Part shown: one piece after another, positions 20,362 to 33,007 of the stretch | How positions within the stretch are numbered: the first letter of the stretch is position 1 | How the letters are laid out: every line of letters begins with the position of its first letter | DNA from: Ascaris suum | Lineage: Eukaryota; Nematoda; Chromadorea; Rhabditida; Ascarididae | Length of the DNA: 64,000 nt | Assembly (NCBI GenBank): GCA_013433145.1 | Contig: CM024185.1 | Span: forward strand, 5,029,001 to 5,093,000 | Reading direction: 5' to 3' | Translations under genes and position numbers: made by a program | Notes under the pieces: generated by a model | What the model was told of the DNA's origin: nothing | The model's database searches: none | The model's input: the letters and a program-made list of their open reading frames with translations, nothing else

Positions 20362-22540
20362 TGAAACAAATATTGCTTACTTTTAGAGATTAATCTTTAA
20401 ACTGTAACACAAGGAGTGGTTGCTTAGACCGCATCTCGAGCACGAACACGATCAGGACGAGGTCAAGTTCAGACTTCGCACTACATGGCACGGAAGATCA
20501 GTCGAACACCCGATCACCTTCGCACGGAAGATACTGACGCGTTAATTTCATGACGACTGAGCTGAAAGAGATTTGCATACCTACTATAGACGACATAAAT
20601 CTCCTCTTCTTCAGTTCTGAGCGTACCACATCGGAAAGATTAAGCTAGCTACACAGTAACTGAATCCCACAAAGCTTGAAATCTGACCGGATCTGTGATT
20701 CTGGTAAAAACGGAAATCCGATAAAATAGCACAAAGGTAACTTATAAATTCGGCCGGATACGATCGAGGAGCACACATTACGTCAACATTGATGGAAAGT
20801 CAAAACGAGCAGCTCAGTGCAGCCAGACGTGAATTCGCTTCGCTAAATGAAACAATGAATCGAAGTTCGACCACGACGTTCTCAGATACTTGTGAGACGT
20901 CCCATTAATATCAGACACAAGATGTTTTTTTCCAACCCAATAATGCTTCTAAGGAAAACACTCTGAAGATTTTCGTCCCTCCCATTTGCTCTCCACTTTC
21001 CATCTCGTACTACCCTTCCCTTCACAGCACTTGGCATAGCTACTTGCCTACAGATGCTCTCGTCTCTAGGTCTAATCCAATCCTATTCCTCTCTGGTGAT
21101 CGGATCGCCACGTAGCGTACAGCCTATTTCTTCTCGAAATAAAAAACACAGCACAAGAAACGACAAAATGAACCCGCAGTTGGAATAGCAACCAAAATGT
21201 CTACAGTGCTTAACAGCAAAAACTCTCAATCATCACTTCGAGTCATCGAGAACATCTAACGATCAATGCATAAAACAACGATGACACCAAATGAAGAACG
21301 ATGATGGAAATGCGGCTTATACGATTTCTTTGGGGGGCCTTCCTTAATACGTGGACGAAATTTGTGGCCGATGATTGGTGAAGTGGGAGGCGAGCAGGAG
21401 AGACAAGTATAGATCAGGACTGGATACGACCTTAAAGCAAGCCTGAACCAACCACATGAAAGCATTAAAAACATGAATGGGTAAATGTTAAATTCCAGCG
21501 TCCATAGGAGAGATCGGGTAAATGTGGATACCTTTCCAGGACTGTGTTGAATTATCGATCGCTACGCCAACAAAATCTTCGAAGGTGATGTGAATGAAAC
21601 GACGTTAAAATCGACAGAGCATCTCAACTATACTAATTAAAAAAACAAATGAATCTAACAGAAAACACCTAATTATTCGACGGCACCTTGCAAATCAGTC
21701 AATTGATTTGAAATAAACATAAAAAGACGGGAGAAACAATGACCAAGTCTATAAGCACCTTCGGCGAGCCAACTCCGCCATTTTAATGCTCCCTCACTTC
21801 ATCGAAAAAAAGTTTTATACGTCATCACATAAAATCACAAATATGATCCATTCATGCATAATTCAATTGCGCCCACGCAATCTCACGATAACCTCTCGCC
21901 CACCTGAATCTCCTTACCTCGTCGATGAACCTAAACACCTGAGGTAGTACCGTAATATCGCTACCGCAACTTCAGCCTCAGAAACTCGAGCTCAATGCCA
22001 ATTCTAAAGCACAACACCTCCACCTATACGAAAACCCATACGAACGTTACAATTCGCACACATAACATCAAATGCTCCAAATTTTCCCGCTCTTACTGAG
22101 TATCGTTGAACATAGCACACAATACAATTATACTCGATACTCAGCGATAGAAATTCGTGTCGAGACAGAAATGGCGGGAATTCAATATTTGAATACTACA
22201 GTAACTTCAATGAACCTGAGATCATTGTGGTACTCGTTTTGTGGAATCTAAAATTGACGAGGATTCAATGGTGGGTGTTTTCTTTGGAATTCAGCGACAA
22301 CTTCAGCTAGAAGTTTTGCGACTTAGCTGTAACTTCTGCAGCGTTAATGAAGGAAGAGACTGCTTTGAAAAAAAGTTCACGAACTTCATTCTCGAAGTGC
22401 GACTATTTAATTTATTGAAAATCATAGAAGTCATTACATCGATTAAAAAATTATTTCAGAGTACCTCAAAAGAATAAATTCGCTCCTCACAAATGAATTT
22501 TTAATTCTCTTACTAATACCTCAATTTTAATTTTAATTTT

Positions 22541-22567
22541 AATTTAGGCTCATAATGAGCCTAAATT
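22541..22567. repeat. 13-bp perfect inverted repeat, 1-base spacer
   Basis: AATTTAGGCTCAT is followed after one A by its exact complement, giving a near-perfect 27-base palindrome. It is preceded by an (AATTTT)n run. It is in noncoding sequence. Confidence 0.9.
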
Positions 22568-25529
22568 TGCATATTATATCTCGCTAACTAGAGATTGCAA
22601 GATCCTCTCATAAATGAGGCATTCACATCGCTTGGCTCGATCTATTATATAGGCTTGCCTAGTGCATTTTATCGCACATATTTCAGTAGTTCCCAAGTTG
22701 AAATTATCAGACAGACATACGCATACACCCACAGACATGGCACATACATCCACAGACATGAGGTCGCCAAAAATACTCCTTATAAAGCACATAATGCCTA
22801 AATGGGGCATAGAAACCTGAAATCGCAGAAAAAAAACTGAAAAACTTACTAAATAAAGAGTAAATTCGTAATCCACCGCTCAACAACCGCATACAACGGT
22901 CAACGAAAAGAAACTGAAAGAATGAAGTCACTAATCACCAAAATTGATTTTTTTTTTCATACGACTATATAATGTATTTAGTTAAGTCACATTTTTTTCA
23001 TTCATTAAAAAAAAGTTAATTGTTGAATTATTTCATAAGCATATGGGTGTTAATTTACCTGTTTACGGTAATTCCTTAATAACCGCAAAAATTTGTCGTT
23101 GTTGCAAATGTTTGCATTTATTTTTGCATCATAATTGCACCTCAATTTAGCTTTAGATATGCAAAAGTCATTGAATAGCATTTGGCTTATACTAATAGCA
23201 AAAAGCTGTCTATCGTTTTCCGGTAAATTGTAAGATGACGTAGAAATAAGCTGAATTCCTTAGGTTCTTGACATAAGAAGGATCTATTGATTTATATTAG
23301 AAAGTTGTGTGTGTTTCCTATGAATGCCAATATGAGGCTTTTAGTTCTACCGATGGTTGCACATATTCGGCGAATCCGGAAATCCATTCCAGCAGTTTTT
23401 GATTCAGAATGTACCACCAACAGTTTGAGTGGTTAGTTAACGAGGTCTAGTCAGTGAGGGAGTTTCAACTCTCCTATCAGTGGAAGTAGAAATAATTTTT
23501 TCTACATTTGCCATGGAAACATCGGTTGCAAAGCAACTAATTCGCGTCTGTGTTCGACATTCGACGAGCTTGTCTCCTTGGAAGTCGTCGCAGGTGGCAA
23601 TGCTATGATGCGCTATGCACATATGCGAACATTTTGCAACTTGCTATGGATCTGTGTGTCTCACTTGCGCAGTTTTCTTGCTCTAGTACCTGACGGCATT
23701 TCCTTGTCGGGTATCTTCACCTCTTTTTGGTTGGATTGCACCGGAAAATACCTTAGAAGCTATAAGAACTATTTTACCTTCACCTCACCCTCCCTTCCCC
23801 ATCTTCTGTCGTGGTTCACTACAGGTCGCTTTCCGCACCCCTTCGTTTTTCTGAAATCTTGTACTACCACAAAGTTTTTCCTCTCCTACACAATCACACT
23901 GGTTTTGCTTTGTCTTCCTGACAGCAGTCCGACGGGATGGACGGTGGTGGTGATCGGTGGGGAAAGGACCTGAAATGAAGGAAAATCAAGCTATTTAAAA
24001 GTCATATTACATTCTGGTGTAAGCTGTGCAAGCAGCTGACGAGTAGCGAGTAAAAAAGACCTGGTCCTGGCCATCTGCATCACGAGCCTTATCCAGGCAA
24101 AAAATGTTGTAACACAACAACCGTGTAGTGATGATCGAAATTTTTCTATGTACTGCGATCTATTCTTAATTTATTATCATTAACTTTATATGATTTTTAT
24201 TATCACAGGTCTTAAATCAGTTATCAACGCTGATATCAAATGAATTTTCCCTATCACCGAACTGAAGTTCTTCCGATAAGTTTGATTGCTATAATAGAAT
24301 ATATTGTATCAGTGAAGAGGTTGTCAGAAGGTATCGTTGTTCATCGGTTTGCAAGGAGATTGCTTGTTGATTGAAAGAATTGGCTGAGGCAGACTGATAA
24401 TCTCTACCCTCCCTCAACCCCCCTCCTTCTTCCCATCCCCAACTCCCTTTCCATGTCCGAAATATTGCCTCCATTACAAAGGAAGCGCTTGACACTTGGA
24501 GCATTGTTATATCTTTTTGTCGGGCCGGAAATAATATAAAAAAAACGAAAATTTAAGAGCTAAAAAATTGCAACAATGCTCTTTTTTTTTGTGGTTTTCT
24601 ATGAAAATCTGCAGTAAAAGCATTTTCTGCACTTTTTTTTTCTATTGTAACGATAGAATTGGTTGTGATGTGATGACATATTATGCAACACCGACGCATA
24701 TCTAAGCATAATGTAATTGCTTTATAAATGCCGAAAAACCATCATGTTCTTTATGAAAGATTTCCTTAGAAATTACAAGTCAATGACCGAATGGAATACG
24801 TACAAATGCTTGTTATTCAATGACAGTGCTACAACTTGAGCTCAATCCAGGAAATACGAAAGAGGAACTTAATTTTGAACTTCCTCAAAGACAACATTCT
24901 CACTTCCTGAAGTTTCAGGATTGCCCGTTATGTCGCAGATTAGAGTCACTCATCAAGAGTATTATATAACTATTAAAATGTCAAGACCTGTCATGTTCGC
25001 TCAGTCGTTGGTCAGCTCGAAATGACCACTTTGAGCAAGGCTTCAAATTCGACCATGCTATCTTGACCATGTTTTCTTGTGTATGAATGAGTTAAGACCG
25101 AGTCTACATTTGTGGCCGCAGTCATTTTTGAAATAACGTTATGCATAAGCTGATGCTTCGGCTGCTGAAGCGACAGTTATAGCACAGTTGCGAGTAATAC
25201 GACACAGACCACCTTCCTATGGACATCAACGTTTTCATTACGATGTGGTCTTAGCTTTGGAAGATGGTGTACGGCCTAATCCGTTAGGTGCCAATGAGGA
25301 GGAGGTAGTGTGAGCGTCGACCTGAATCCTGACGATGTGCCGTTCCCGTGGTAGTCACGCATCCACTCCATGCCCCACCTTGCCGTATTTACCTATCGTC
25401 GTCTCAAGGGATGTAATAACGATTGCAACTTTATTATTAATTATTAATTATATTTATTTAATCGATACCTCTCGTCTACCATTCTACCCATCAAAGCACT
25501 TCGAGGTTCAATTTGAACTTCATTCTTGA

Positions 25530-25627
25530 TTCAGCTATATTGCCCGGACATCTTCAGCTTGATGACAGCCGCCTCCTTATCTGTCATTTACCGTTCTCCT
25601 GATGTTCAGCTATATTGCCCGGACATC
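25530..25627. repeat. Two copies of a 23-bp direct repeat, 75-bp period
   Basis: TTCAGCTATATTGCCCGGAC (plus ATC) occurs at 25530-25552 and again at 25605-25627. The intervening bases are not obviously repeated. Origin unknown. Confidence 0.9.
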
Positions 25628-28600
25628 AAGCAATAATACTCACTTAAATACTTCTTTTGGTTTTCTAAGGGATCGTTAGCCTCCCTCCTCTCCTTCTCAC
25701 CGTTGAGAATTGTTCTTAGATACTATATTCACCCGACCGAGTATTACTTTGTCATTCGTCTTCCTTCAGTATGGTTTAGCGCTTATCAAATCAATAAAAA
25801 AAATAGAGTTTGAACGGATTTTTCTTGATGCAAGGAAAGAAGCAAAACAAATTTCTTGAACGTTAAATAACCTTTTATTTTTATGGCGGTATTTCTAATG
25901 CAAACGAAATCGAGGCTCAACAGAACGGTGAGTGCAAAAAAGTGGGCAAGGATGCAGGACTTTTGAGCCTTGCCTCGATACCAATTGCCACCCACAATAG
26001 CACTTTAAAGCACAACGCTTCAGGCCCGAATATGCTCGGATTTGAAGTGCTCTCATCAGAGGGAAGCATCGATTTTTCGAGGTTGAAAAGGGAAAATGAA
26101 AGAACTTAAATAGCCTGAGGGGGTGAATAGAAGGATTTATTCCGCGTTATCACTGCCACTAAGAACAATATGAAAAGCCTCATTTTTTTGAAGCCAGACA
26201 CGGTTTCCCTATTGCATAGAAACAACCTTTGCCTATAGGCACTACCTTTTACTGCAAATGAGAGAGCGCTTTTTAGCTGCAGGGTTTCGCCTGATACAGG
26301 CTGCTTTGTTTGCAAATTAATGGGACCAAATTTTCCGGACACACCTGCCGGATCACGTTTAAAACGGCAGATCCGGCGTGGGCGTATTTTCCCTTGAGAC
26401 TCTCTACTGGCGAGATAGAACCGTTTGAGACTTGTCTTTGTAATCCCCGTAACTTGACCCTCACAACTTGATCGCCTAAATCGTTAGCGCGCAGCCAACT
26501 CAGAAAGTCACGCTTGGGCTTCTAATCCGATCTGGTGGCTTCCGGGTTGTGCAAAGTTCCTGCAACAAATAGTCGTCGGAAGGATTCCGGATGGTACTGA
26601 GTGCACCCACGGTTGGCTGGTCAATGGCGTTAGCATGTCTGCTAGGACGCAGCTCAGTTAAGAATGGGGTTATTCTCTGCATGTGGCTGCTGTGCGCAGC
26701 TTTCCCGCTTCGCAAGGTCATTTTTTGGTGCTTTGATGAAAGAGAGTCTTTATTTAAGAGGAGACTGCATTAACGTAAGTGTTTTCTCCTTCCGGAAATT
26801 TTGAGGAAGTTGTCGGGCAGGGGGGGGGGGGGAGGGGTTTGGCATCTAGTTACCTTCTGCACGACACCGTCCTATAGCATACAGCTGTGTCAAGCAGCTT
26901 CCGATCCCTTCATATTTGCTACTGTCCTATTCTCATTCATCTATCGCAATATCTCACAAATATACATACATACCTCGACCGATAGCATCATTAGTGTTGT
27001 ATAAGACAGTTTATTATTTACTTATGAAACTTTTTACCTGGTCATTAAAAGCATTGTTGTCTTTCAGGACCTTCCGTTGCTTTCAGGTAGCTGATATCCA
27101 CCTGCATCTCGTAAGGTATATGTTTACTCAATTTGAGAACCACTGAGGCTGGAGTCATGAAATTTGGTGGGAATGATATCCATCATTGGCTGAGCTCCTC
27201 TCCTAAATTTCACGTTGAGTCATCAACTTCAAAAGAAGCTATGATCATTCGGTGATTAAACGCATTGCATATCGACTGGATTTTTATCTTTTTTTCGTCT
27301 TCTAACGATGGGGCTAAAAACGAATGAATCTTTTATGGAGAGTTTATCTAGTTTATCCAAAATTAAATATAGAATTCTTAGGAATGTTTTACTTTTGTTA
27401 GAAACTCATTTGAAAATTGATTAATCAAAGAAGCGATCTGCAAAAAGCGCGAAGCGTGCCACTTCCTTTGAAAGAAAACGCACAAAATATTGTATTTTCC
27501 TCGGCGCAATTGATTTTTGATCATTATTCGCAAATGCCAACAAGTTCATCGTTTTCCAACTTAATTATCACTCATCTGATGCAATTCCGCATATTTTACT
27601 TGAACTTTCCCAGTAAGGATACGCATTAAGAGTTGTTGATAGTCGATTGTTTCGATCGCGAAGCGTTAATGCACCTGATTCAGGTATTGAAATTTGCATT
27701 CCACTTGAATGCTTTAAAATCTCCGTAAAAATATTCCGAATTGCAAATTGCATATTAAAAGATTATGAAATTGTTCTGAATTGTTTCCGGTTTCGAAGTA
27801 TAGGAGTCCGGAATCTGCATCCCGCCGATATCGTCAATGCACCCATTCCTTCAGCTTTTCAGCTGCAGCTGAGTCATTCCGATCTATATACTATTGCTGC
27901 TCTTATGTGTTGAATATTGATTCACCTGAATTGTAGTTTTGCGAATGTTTCGCTCATTCATGCTATTCTTGTTGACATACTTTTGTATGTTTACCCACCT
28001 GGGAATAATTAAATAAATAAATAAATAAAAGTGATGGAGAAATGTACCACAAAAAAAAAAAAAAAAAAACAAGTCCGAATTATCATTGAACAAGTCGCTT
28101 GATATCTGCTCTAGATCGGCTTGATGGTTTCCAATTTTAATTCCTTGAAATATCATCGTTTTGAGTGTGAATTTACTTTGTGGTTTTAAAAGCTATCTAC
28201 CTGGACAAAGGAGACAGGTAATACTAAGGTTTATTGATGTGTATATGAGAATGTATCCTCGTATATAGGGTCACACACCCTTGCCACTTTCTCGTCCGTC
28301 CAAATATTTTTATTTGTTTCCCTCCTCTTTTTTTCTCCTTATTCATTTTATACCGTTTTAAACCCGTCCACCTTATCTATCGAATGGTCCAACTGTTATC
28401 AACGCTTATCATATCACCGCCTACCGTTGCATAATGTTTGTACTTTTTCGATTATTTTTACTGCTGTTACTTTTGCGCTTCTGAAATCCGATTTAGGTTC
28501 TTCTAATCGATATCAATTACAGGCTAATTTTACCTGGCGATTCCTTAATACCTGTTGTACAGGTTGGTGGATTGGACAATTGCCAAGCAACGCACGCGGG

Positions 28601-30356
28601 TGTGAACGTGCGCGATGGATGCACGCCACGCTGATATCATCTCTGTTATGCTTGTGTGCTATTGCGCATCATTGATCGAGTAGTGATTGATCGGTGCTTG
28701 GGTGTTGATGATTGCGAGTTGATCTTATTCCTGGTATTATTTTGCTTCGGGCGATCTTTTATAGACAGTGGGCACCTTCCTCACATTTGATCTTTTTCTT
28801 TGTGATTGTTTCACCTCGTTTTTTTGATGTTTTTTTTGTTTACTTGCTGAGGTGACATAATTTATGAAGAAAGAACAATTAAGAAAAAATTGCCCACGAA
28901 TTGTGGTAGTACACATTTTTTTACAGCTTATCTTTTCAAACCAACCGCTTTCATAAATGCTTCAGGCAAGTGGAGAAACACATCGACAAATTTATGAGTG
29001 ATAGGCGAGCTGTAGGAATCATCTGTGAAGTCGCAAAAAAAAATGAAAATCCAGTAATTTATCGTTAAATTCTAAGGAAATCTATTCTGAGTTATTTCCT
29101 TCTCCTTCCCACCCCCTCCTGTTGTCCCCATCCGTCGTTCGAAATACTCCCTTCACATTTTTACCTGTGCATTTATCTTGACGTCATGATAAAGAAAAAT
29201 TATTCGTTTTGATAGCGTTAATATTAGATGAGTATATTGGAGGGTGAAACACTCTTCAATGTTGACCTCTTTTCTCTTTATGCAAGTTTTTTTGTATGGG
29301 AGATTTTCAACGGTGGTATCCTAGCTAGTTTTTTTTAAAGCTTAGCCCCACCCATCTGTTTTTGACTTCCGGTAGATGCCCATATCAGCTTTGGAAAGAA
29401 AAATTTGTGATTTTCGGAGTCTCTCGGTTAGGATTATGTCCCATCCTTCCAGGTTTCTCCTCAATATTTTGTTGTGCTTGCTGCCTTTCCCCTCCCCTCT
29501 TTGAGGTTTTTTTTTTCGGTCCAGAACCTCCACTCTTGAGGGCACTTCATTTTTATGTAGCACTGATTCATATCCTAGCTCTGAGTGCGCATTTTGAACT
29601 TTCGAGAAATACCTATAGAAACCTCATACGATGTAACCACCATATGGATCCTGCACCTTGGATATTTTTTCATTGCGCAGAAGTTTGGCAGTTTCGAGCA
29701 TGGCAAGCGGAGATCGAATCTGAGATGAAAATGCGGCTTGATAATCTAAGACTAGATCTGATGTAAAGGTGCTTCTTGGCGAATCAAGGTTGAGGCCGAG
29801 GGTAAGAGAGAGGTCTATGAGAGAGTGGGTAAAAAGTGCATAATAATATACCGGAAATGGCATATTCTGAGATATCGGTGGTACAAATCAATGAAATTGG
29901 TCCCATACAAAATTACTCGATGAGGTCATTTCTTCATTTTCGACCTGAATCAAAATTGAACGGAATCATTGGATTATTGCGAGTTGGTTGAGCAAAATTG
30001 ATTTATTGGAATTTCCATTCCATTGATATGTAAGATCCGATAGTGGGCGCTTCGTTATTTACGTTGGCGAGGATGAGGGCATTATTGTCGTTCGCTGTAT
30101 ATCCACAATGAGGAGTCGTACACAAAGCGGCGAAGTGCTCCGACCACATTTGTAAATACGAAGAAAAATTGAGAGAAAAGTTAAATCATAGCGCGATGGG
30201 CTTAGTATGCACCGAAAATGTGGTTCGTAATCGTGAGGCTAATCGGAGGAAGAAGATGAGATCGAATGTTCGAAGCACGCAAAATGAACTTTCTCTGGAT
30301 GCATCTGTGCTACTGTATGGAGTGGATGAGTCGTTTGTTTAAATCGATATTTCTTA

Positions 30357-30464
30357 CCCCCCCCCCCCCCCCACCTTCTTCCACTCACGGGAGGTGGCCA
30401 GTCTCGAAAGATGTTCGTAAAAAGTTTGGGACGATGCAGGACGTTAAGGGGGGGGGGGGGGGGA
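30357..30464. repeat. Poly-C run and poly-G run about 90 bp apart
   Basis: A run of about 15 C residues (30357-30372) is followed at 30449-30463 by a run of about 14 G residues. The two could pair as an inverted repeat, or each could form quadruplex or i-motif structures. Confidence 0.85.
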
Positions 30465-31088
30465 GAGAGAAGCAGCATTCTTCGGTAGCTTCATTCCTCT
30501 CCTCACCAGTACTTTCATATAAGATAATAAAATAAAAGGTGATTTAATCGACGTGTTGTAAAATGAACCATTCCTTTCCGCCAGTTGTGTTAGAGGTGTT
30601 TGAGCTCTGATATCTTTAGGTAAGTTTGAATTCAGCCTGTGAAACATCTTCTACAGAACAGTATTACGTCCTGTAAACTGAATGTGTGCAGTGTACAAGT
30701 GGTGCTGATGACTCAGCACCGTACAGGTGGTAAAGTGGATGACTGTGTGCCATAGTATGTGAAAGAAAGAAAAATGCGGAGCCGGTTCTTTCTTCAAGTA
30801 GTCAAGTTTGAATCGAGCATTTGTGGTGGAACTCGATTTCATCAGGAAAATGCATCATTTGACGTTTTGTGATTGTTTTAAGCCATTAATTTGAGCGGTC
30901 GGTCTACCAGATGGATCTAGAGAAGTCGGTATTGTGGCAGCCATTTTCCTTAATGTGTTTTATTCCAAAAATTTCTCAAGAATACTGACTCATTCGTGTT
31001 GTTGATTTCCGGTTTTGCTCATTGCAGTCGTGTTGCGCAAGTTGTATTATTTTAATGCTGAAAAACGAATGCAATGCATTTGCATTGT

Positions 31089-31139
31089 TGACAATGCGAT
31101 TGCAATATTTGAGTGCATTGCATTGCAATCGTTGTCAAT
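31089..31139. repeat. Imperfect hairpin in TGCATT-rich sequence
   Basis: GACAA-TG-CGATTGCAAT pairs with ATTGCAATCGTTGTC with one 2-base bulge, within a patch rich in GCATT/AATGC words. Loop of about 17 bases. Confidence 0.75.
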
Positions 31140-32987
31140 GTTTGCATTATTTTGTATTTTGCTGTGAATCGCCGTGTTTGCTGTTGTTATTGTCTCTCGG
31201 AGTTGAATGGGCATTTCTTGATATATATAACAGGGGAATTTGTAAGAGCATTTGGCAATTGATCATTTCTGTTGATATTCGGAGCTCTAGATTCGGAAGC
31301 CGTTGGACGATTTCCGGGAATCTCGAATAGTTTCTGGATTCAATAGAATTTGAAGTTAATTTATTTGACGTTTGCGGTACATCGTTGCAGTTAAACCTTG
31401 GAGTTGAATAGAGATTCTGAGCGACCCCAAATTTCGGGGATCTCCTTGATTTAGCGTTCTATAAATGCATGTCTCGTAAATGTTTTCCGGTGTTCTGGGG
31501 TACTGGTAATACCTCTTTTTGGTTACTTTGTAGTGTTGAGAAGTAATTGCAGGTGTTGCTTTTGTTCGTTTACTCATTGGCCGTATTATTTGACATGAAT
31601 ATAGGTCTTAGACAGTTATATTTCGAGGAATTGAGATAAGTACATTGGACATACAGGATGTCAGCACTGCGACTGCAGTTCAACTTCAGTTCTGCTGGTC
31701 TCTCTCGAGCACCAAAATCGTTTAAACAGTTTTGATTGCCTTCTTCGTATATATCAGATTCATTCATATATGGAGCGATAGCCCCTAAAGGGTGTGATTA
31801 AATTATAATAATTCGCAGAATTAACTGTTTGTTTTCGTAGAGTATTTTTGAGGAACGGAAGAGCGCTTCCCTGTTAATCGAGGTGATTGGTAAACATTTA
31901 ATTTCTATCATTGATATTTCATTCATTTCCTGTTTTTTTTTTAAATTTCCTCATTTTTATCTCTGATTTTAATTAATGTTTTTTTTTTCCGCTTAATAGG
32001 TGAACGTCCTGGTTGGTCATTCAATTTTCCAACGATATCGATGCGCTTTTAAAGCGGATAATCATTACTATTTGACAAAGTTATCTGTCTTTTGCAGTAA
32101 TTGGAATGGTGACTTAATGTTGACGTTCTTATTTGAATGTCGTAAATCTGATTTATTGTATCATATAAGTAGTACATAAGAACTAGATCATTGACCTGTT
32201 TTCAAGAACCATTCCAAGGTTTCATGTTGTTGGTTCTTTTTGGGAAGCGCCACCGTCGATTTTGTGTAGTGCCTCAACCGATGCAGTAAATCATCTATGT
32301 GCCTGCATCCCGGAAATCCTGGAAATTCGGACGAATTTTTGGATGTTCAACGCTACTACCTACGGAGAATACAAGAACCTTTAGGTGACTCGGTGCTGTA
32401 GCATTATGGATGAGTTGCTTTTTATGTCTACAAAGTGGTATCCTTGTCAACCGTTATTTGTACTTAAAAAAAAACAAACGTTCAGTTCTGTATGGTCTTC
32501 GGTTTTTAGTTTGGAATCATCTGCCCTTCCTGCGAATATTTTATCGGAGCGAGGGTTGTTCTTCCTTTTCTTTCTTTTTTGCACCTCGCATCAAAAAGGA
32601 TCGCCATTGCAATGCACAGCCTTTATTATCAATATAATCTATAGTCATTCCATTTATTTACCAATCTGAAATGAGTAAATTTGACGTGCATAATTTAATT
32701 CTCTTTAGTGAATTTATGCATATGTGGAAAGGTGGTGTGGTAATAAGAAGGAAATTAAAGGTATCAGCGTCAGGTGTGCTATTCTCCAAAATTTTCGCTT
32801 TTAGATTTGTTGTTTGTGTGGGGTATTCTAGGTACGTTAATAACTTGTGTGACTAGTTTATCATTTCTTTCATGCAAAATATGTCGAGTAATTGAAGTAA
32901 GTGTAATTTTTTTTTTCACTATTATTGAGGGACGAACGTCAAGTCGTTACTGAAATCCTTTTTGAATGGAAGTTAAAAGTAATATTA

Positions 32988-32997
32988 TTCCTTTCAG
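32988..32997 (+). promoter_or_regulatory. Candidate trans-splice acceptor of the nucleoredoxin-like gene
   Basis: attcctttcag lies ten bases before the ATG at 33008. A strong acceptor this close to the start codon with no clear upstream exon is what a nematode spliced-leader site looks like. A 5'-UTR intron is the alternative. Confidence 0.5.
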
Positions 32998-33007
32998 TTC
33001 CATCGAT

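Larger units (their letters stand above)
20269..33007. other. 12.7-kb interval between two divergent genes
   Basis: It separates the 5' end of the minus-strand vig-1-like gene from the 5' end of the plus-strand nucleoredoxin-like gene, so it should hold both upstream regions. Open frames here are short, on both strands, and none shows a family motif with usable splice sites. Visible features are an inverted repeat at 22541-22567, a direct repeat at 25530-25627, a G run at 26819-26836, a C-run/G-run pair at 30357-30464 and a hairpin at 31089-31139. The stretch at 26100-26720 has several overlapping minus-strand frames and modestly higher G+C, but no product could be named. Confidence 0.6.

Noticed and set aside
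29362..29766. 134-codon plus-strand open frame
   Set aside because: It is composed of short unrelated stretches, has no acceptor or donor fit and no recognisable family; the opposite strand is similarly open.
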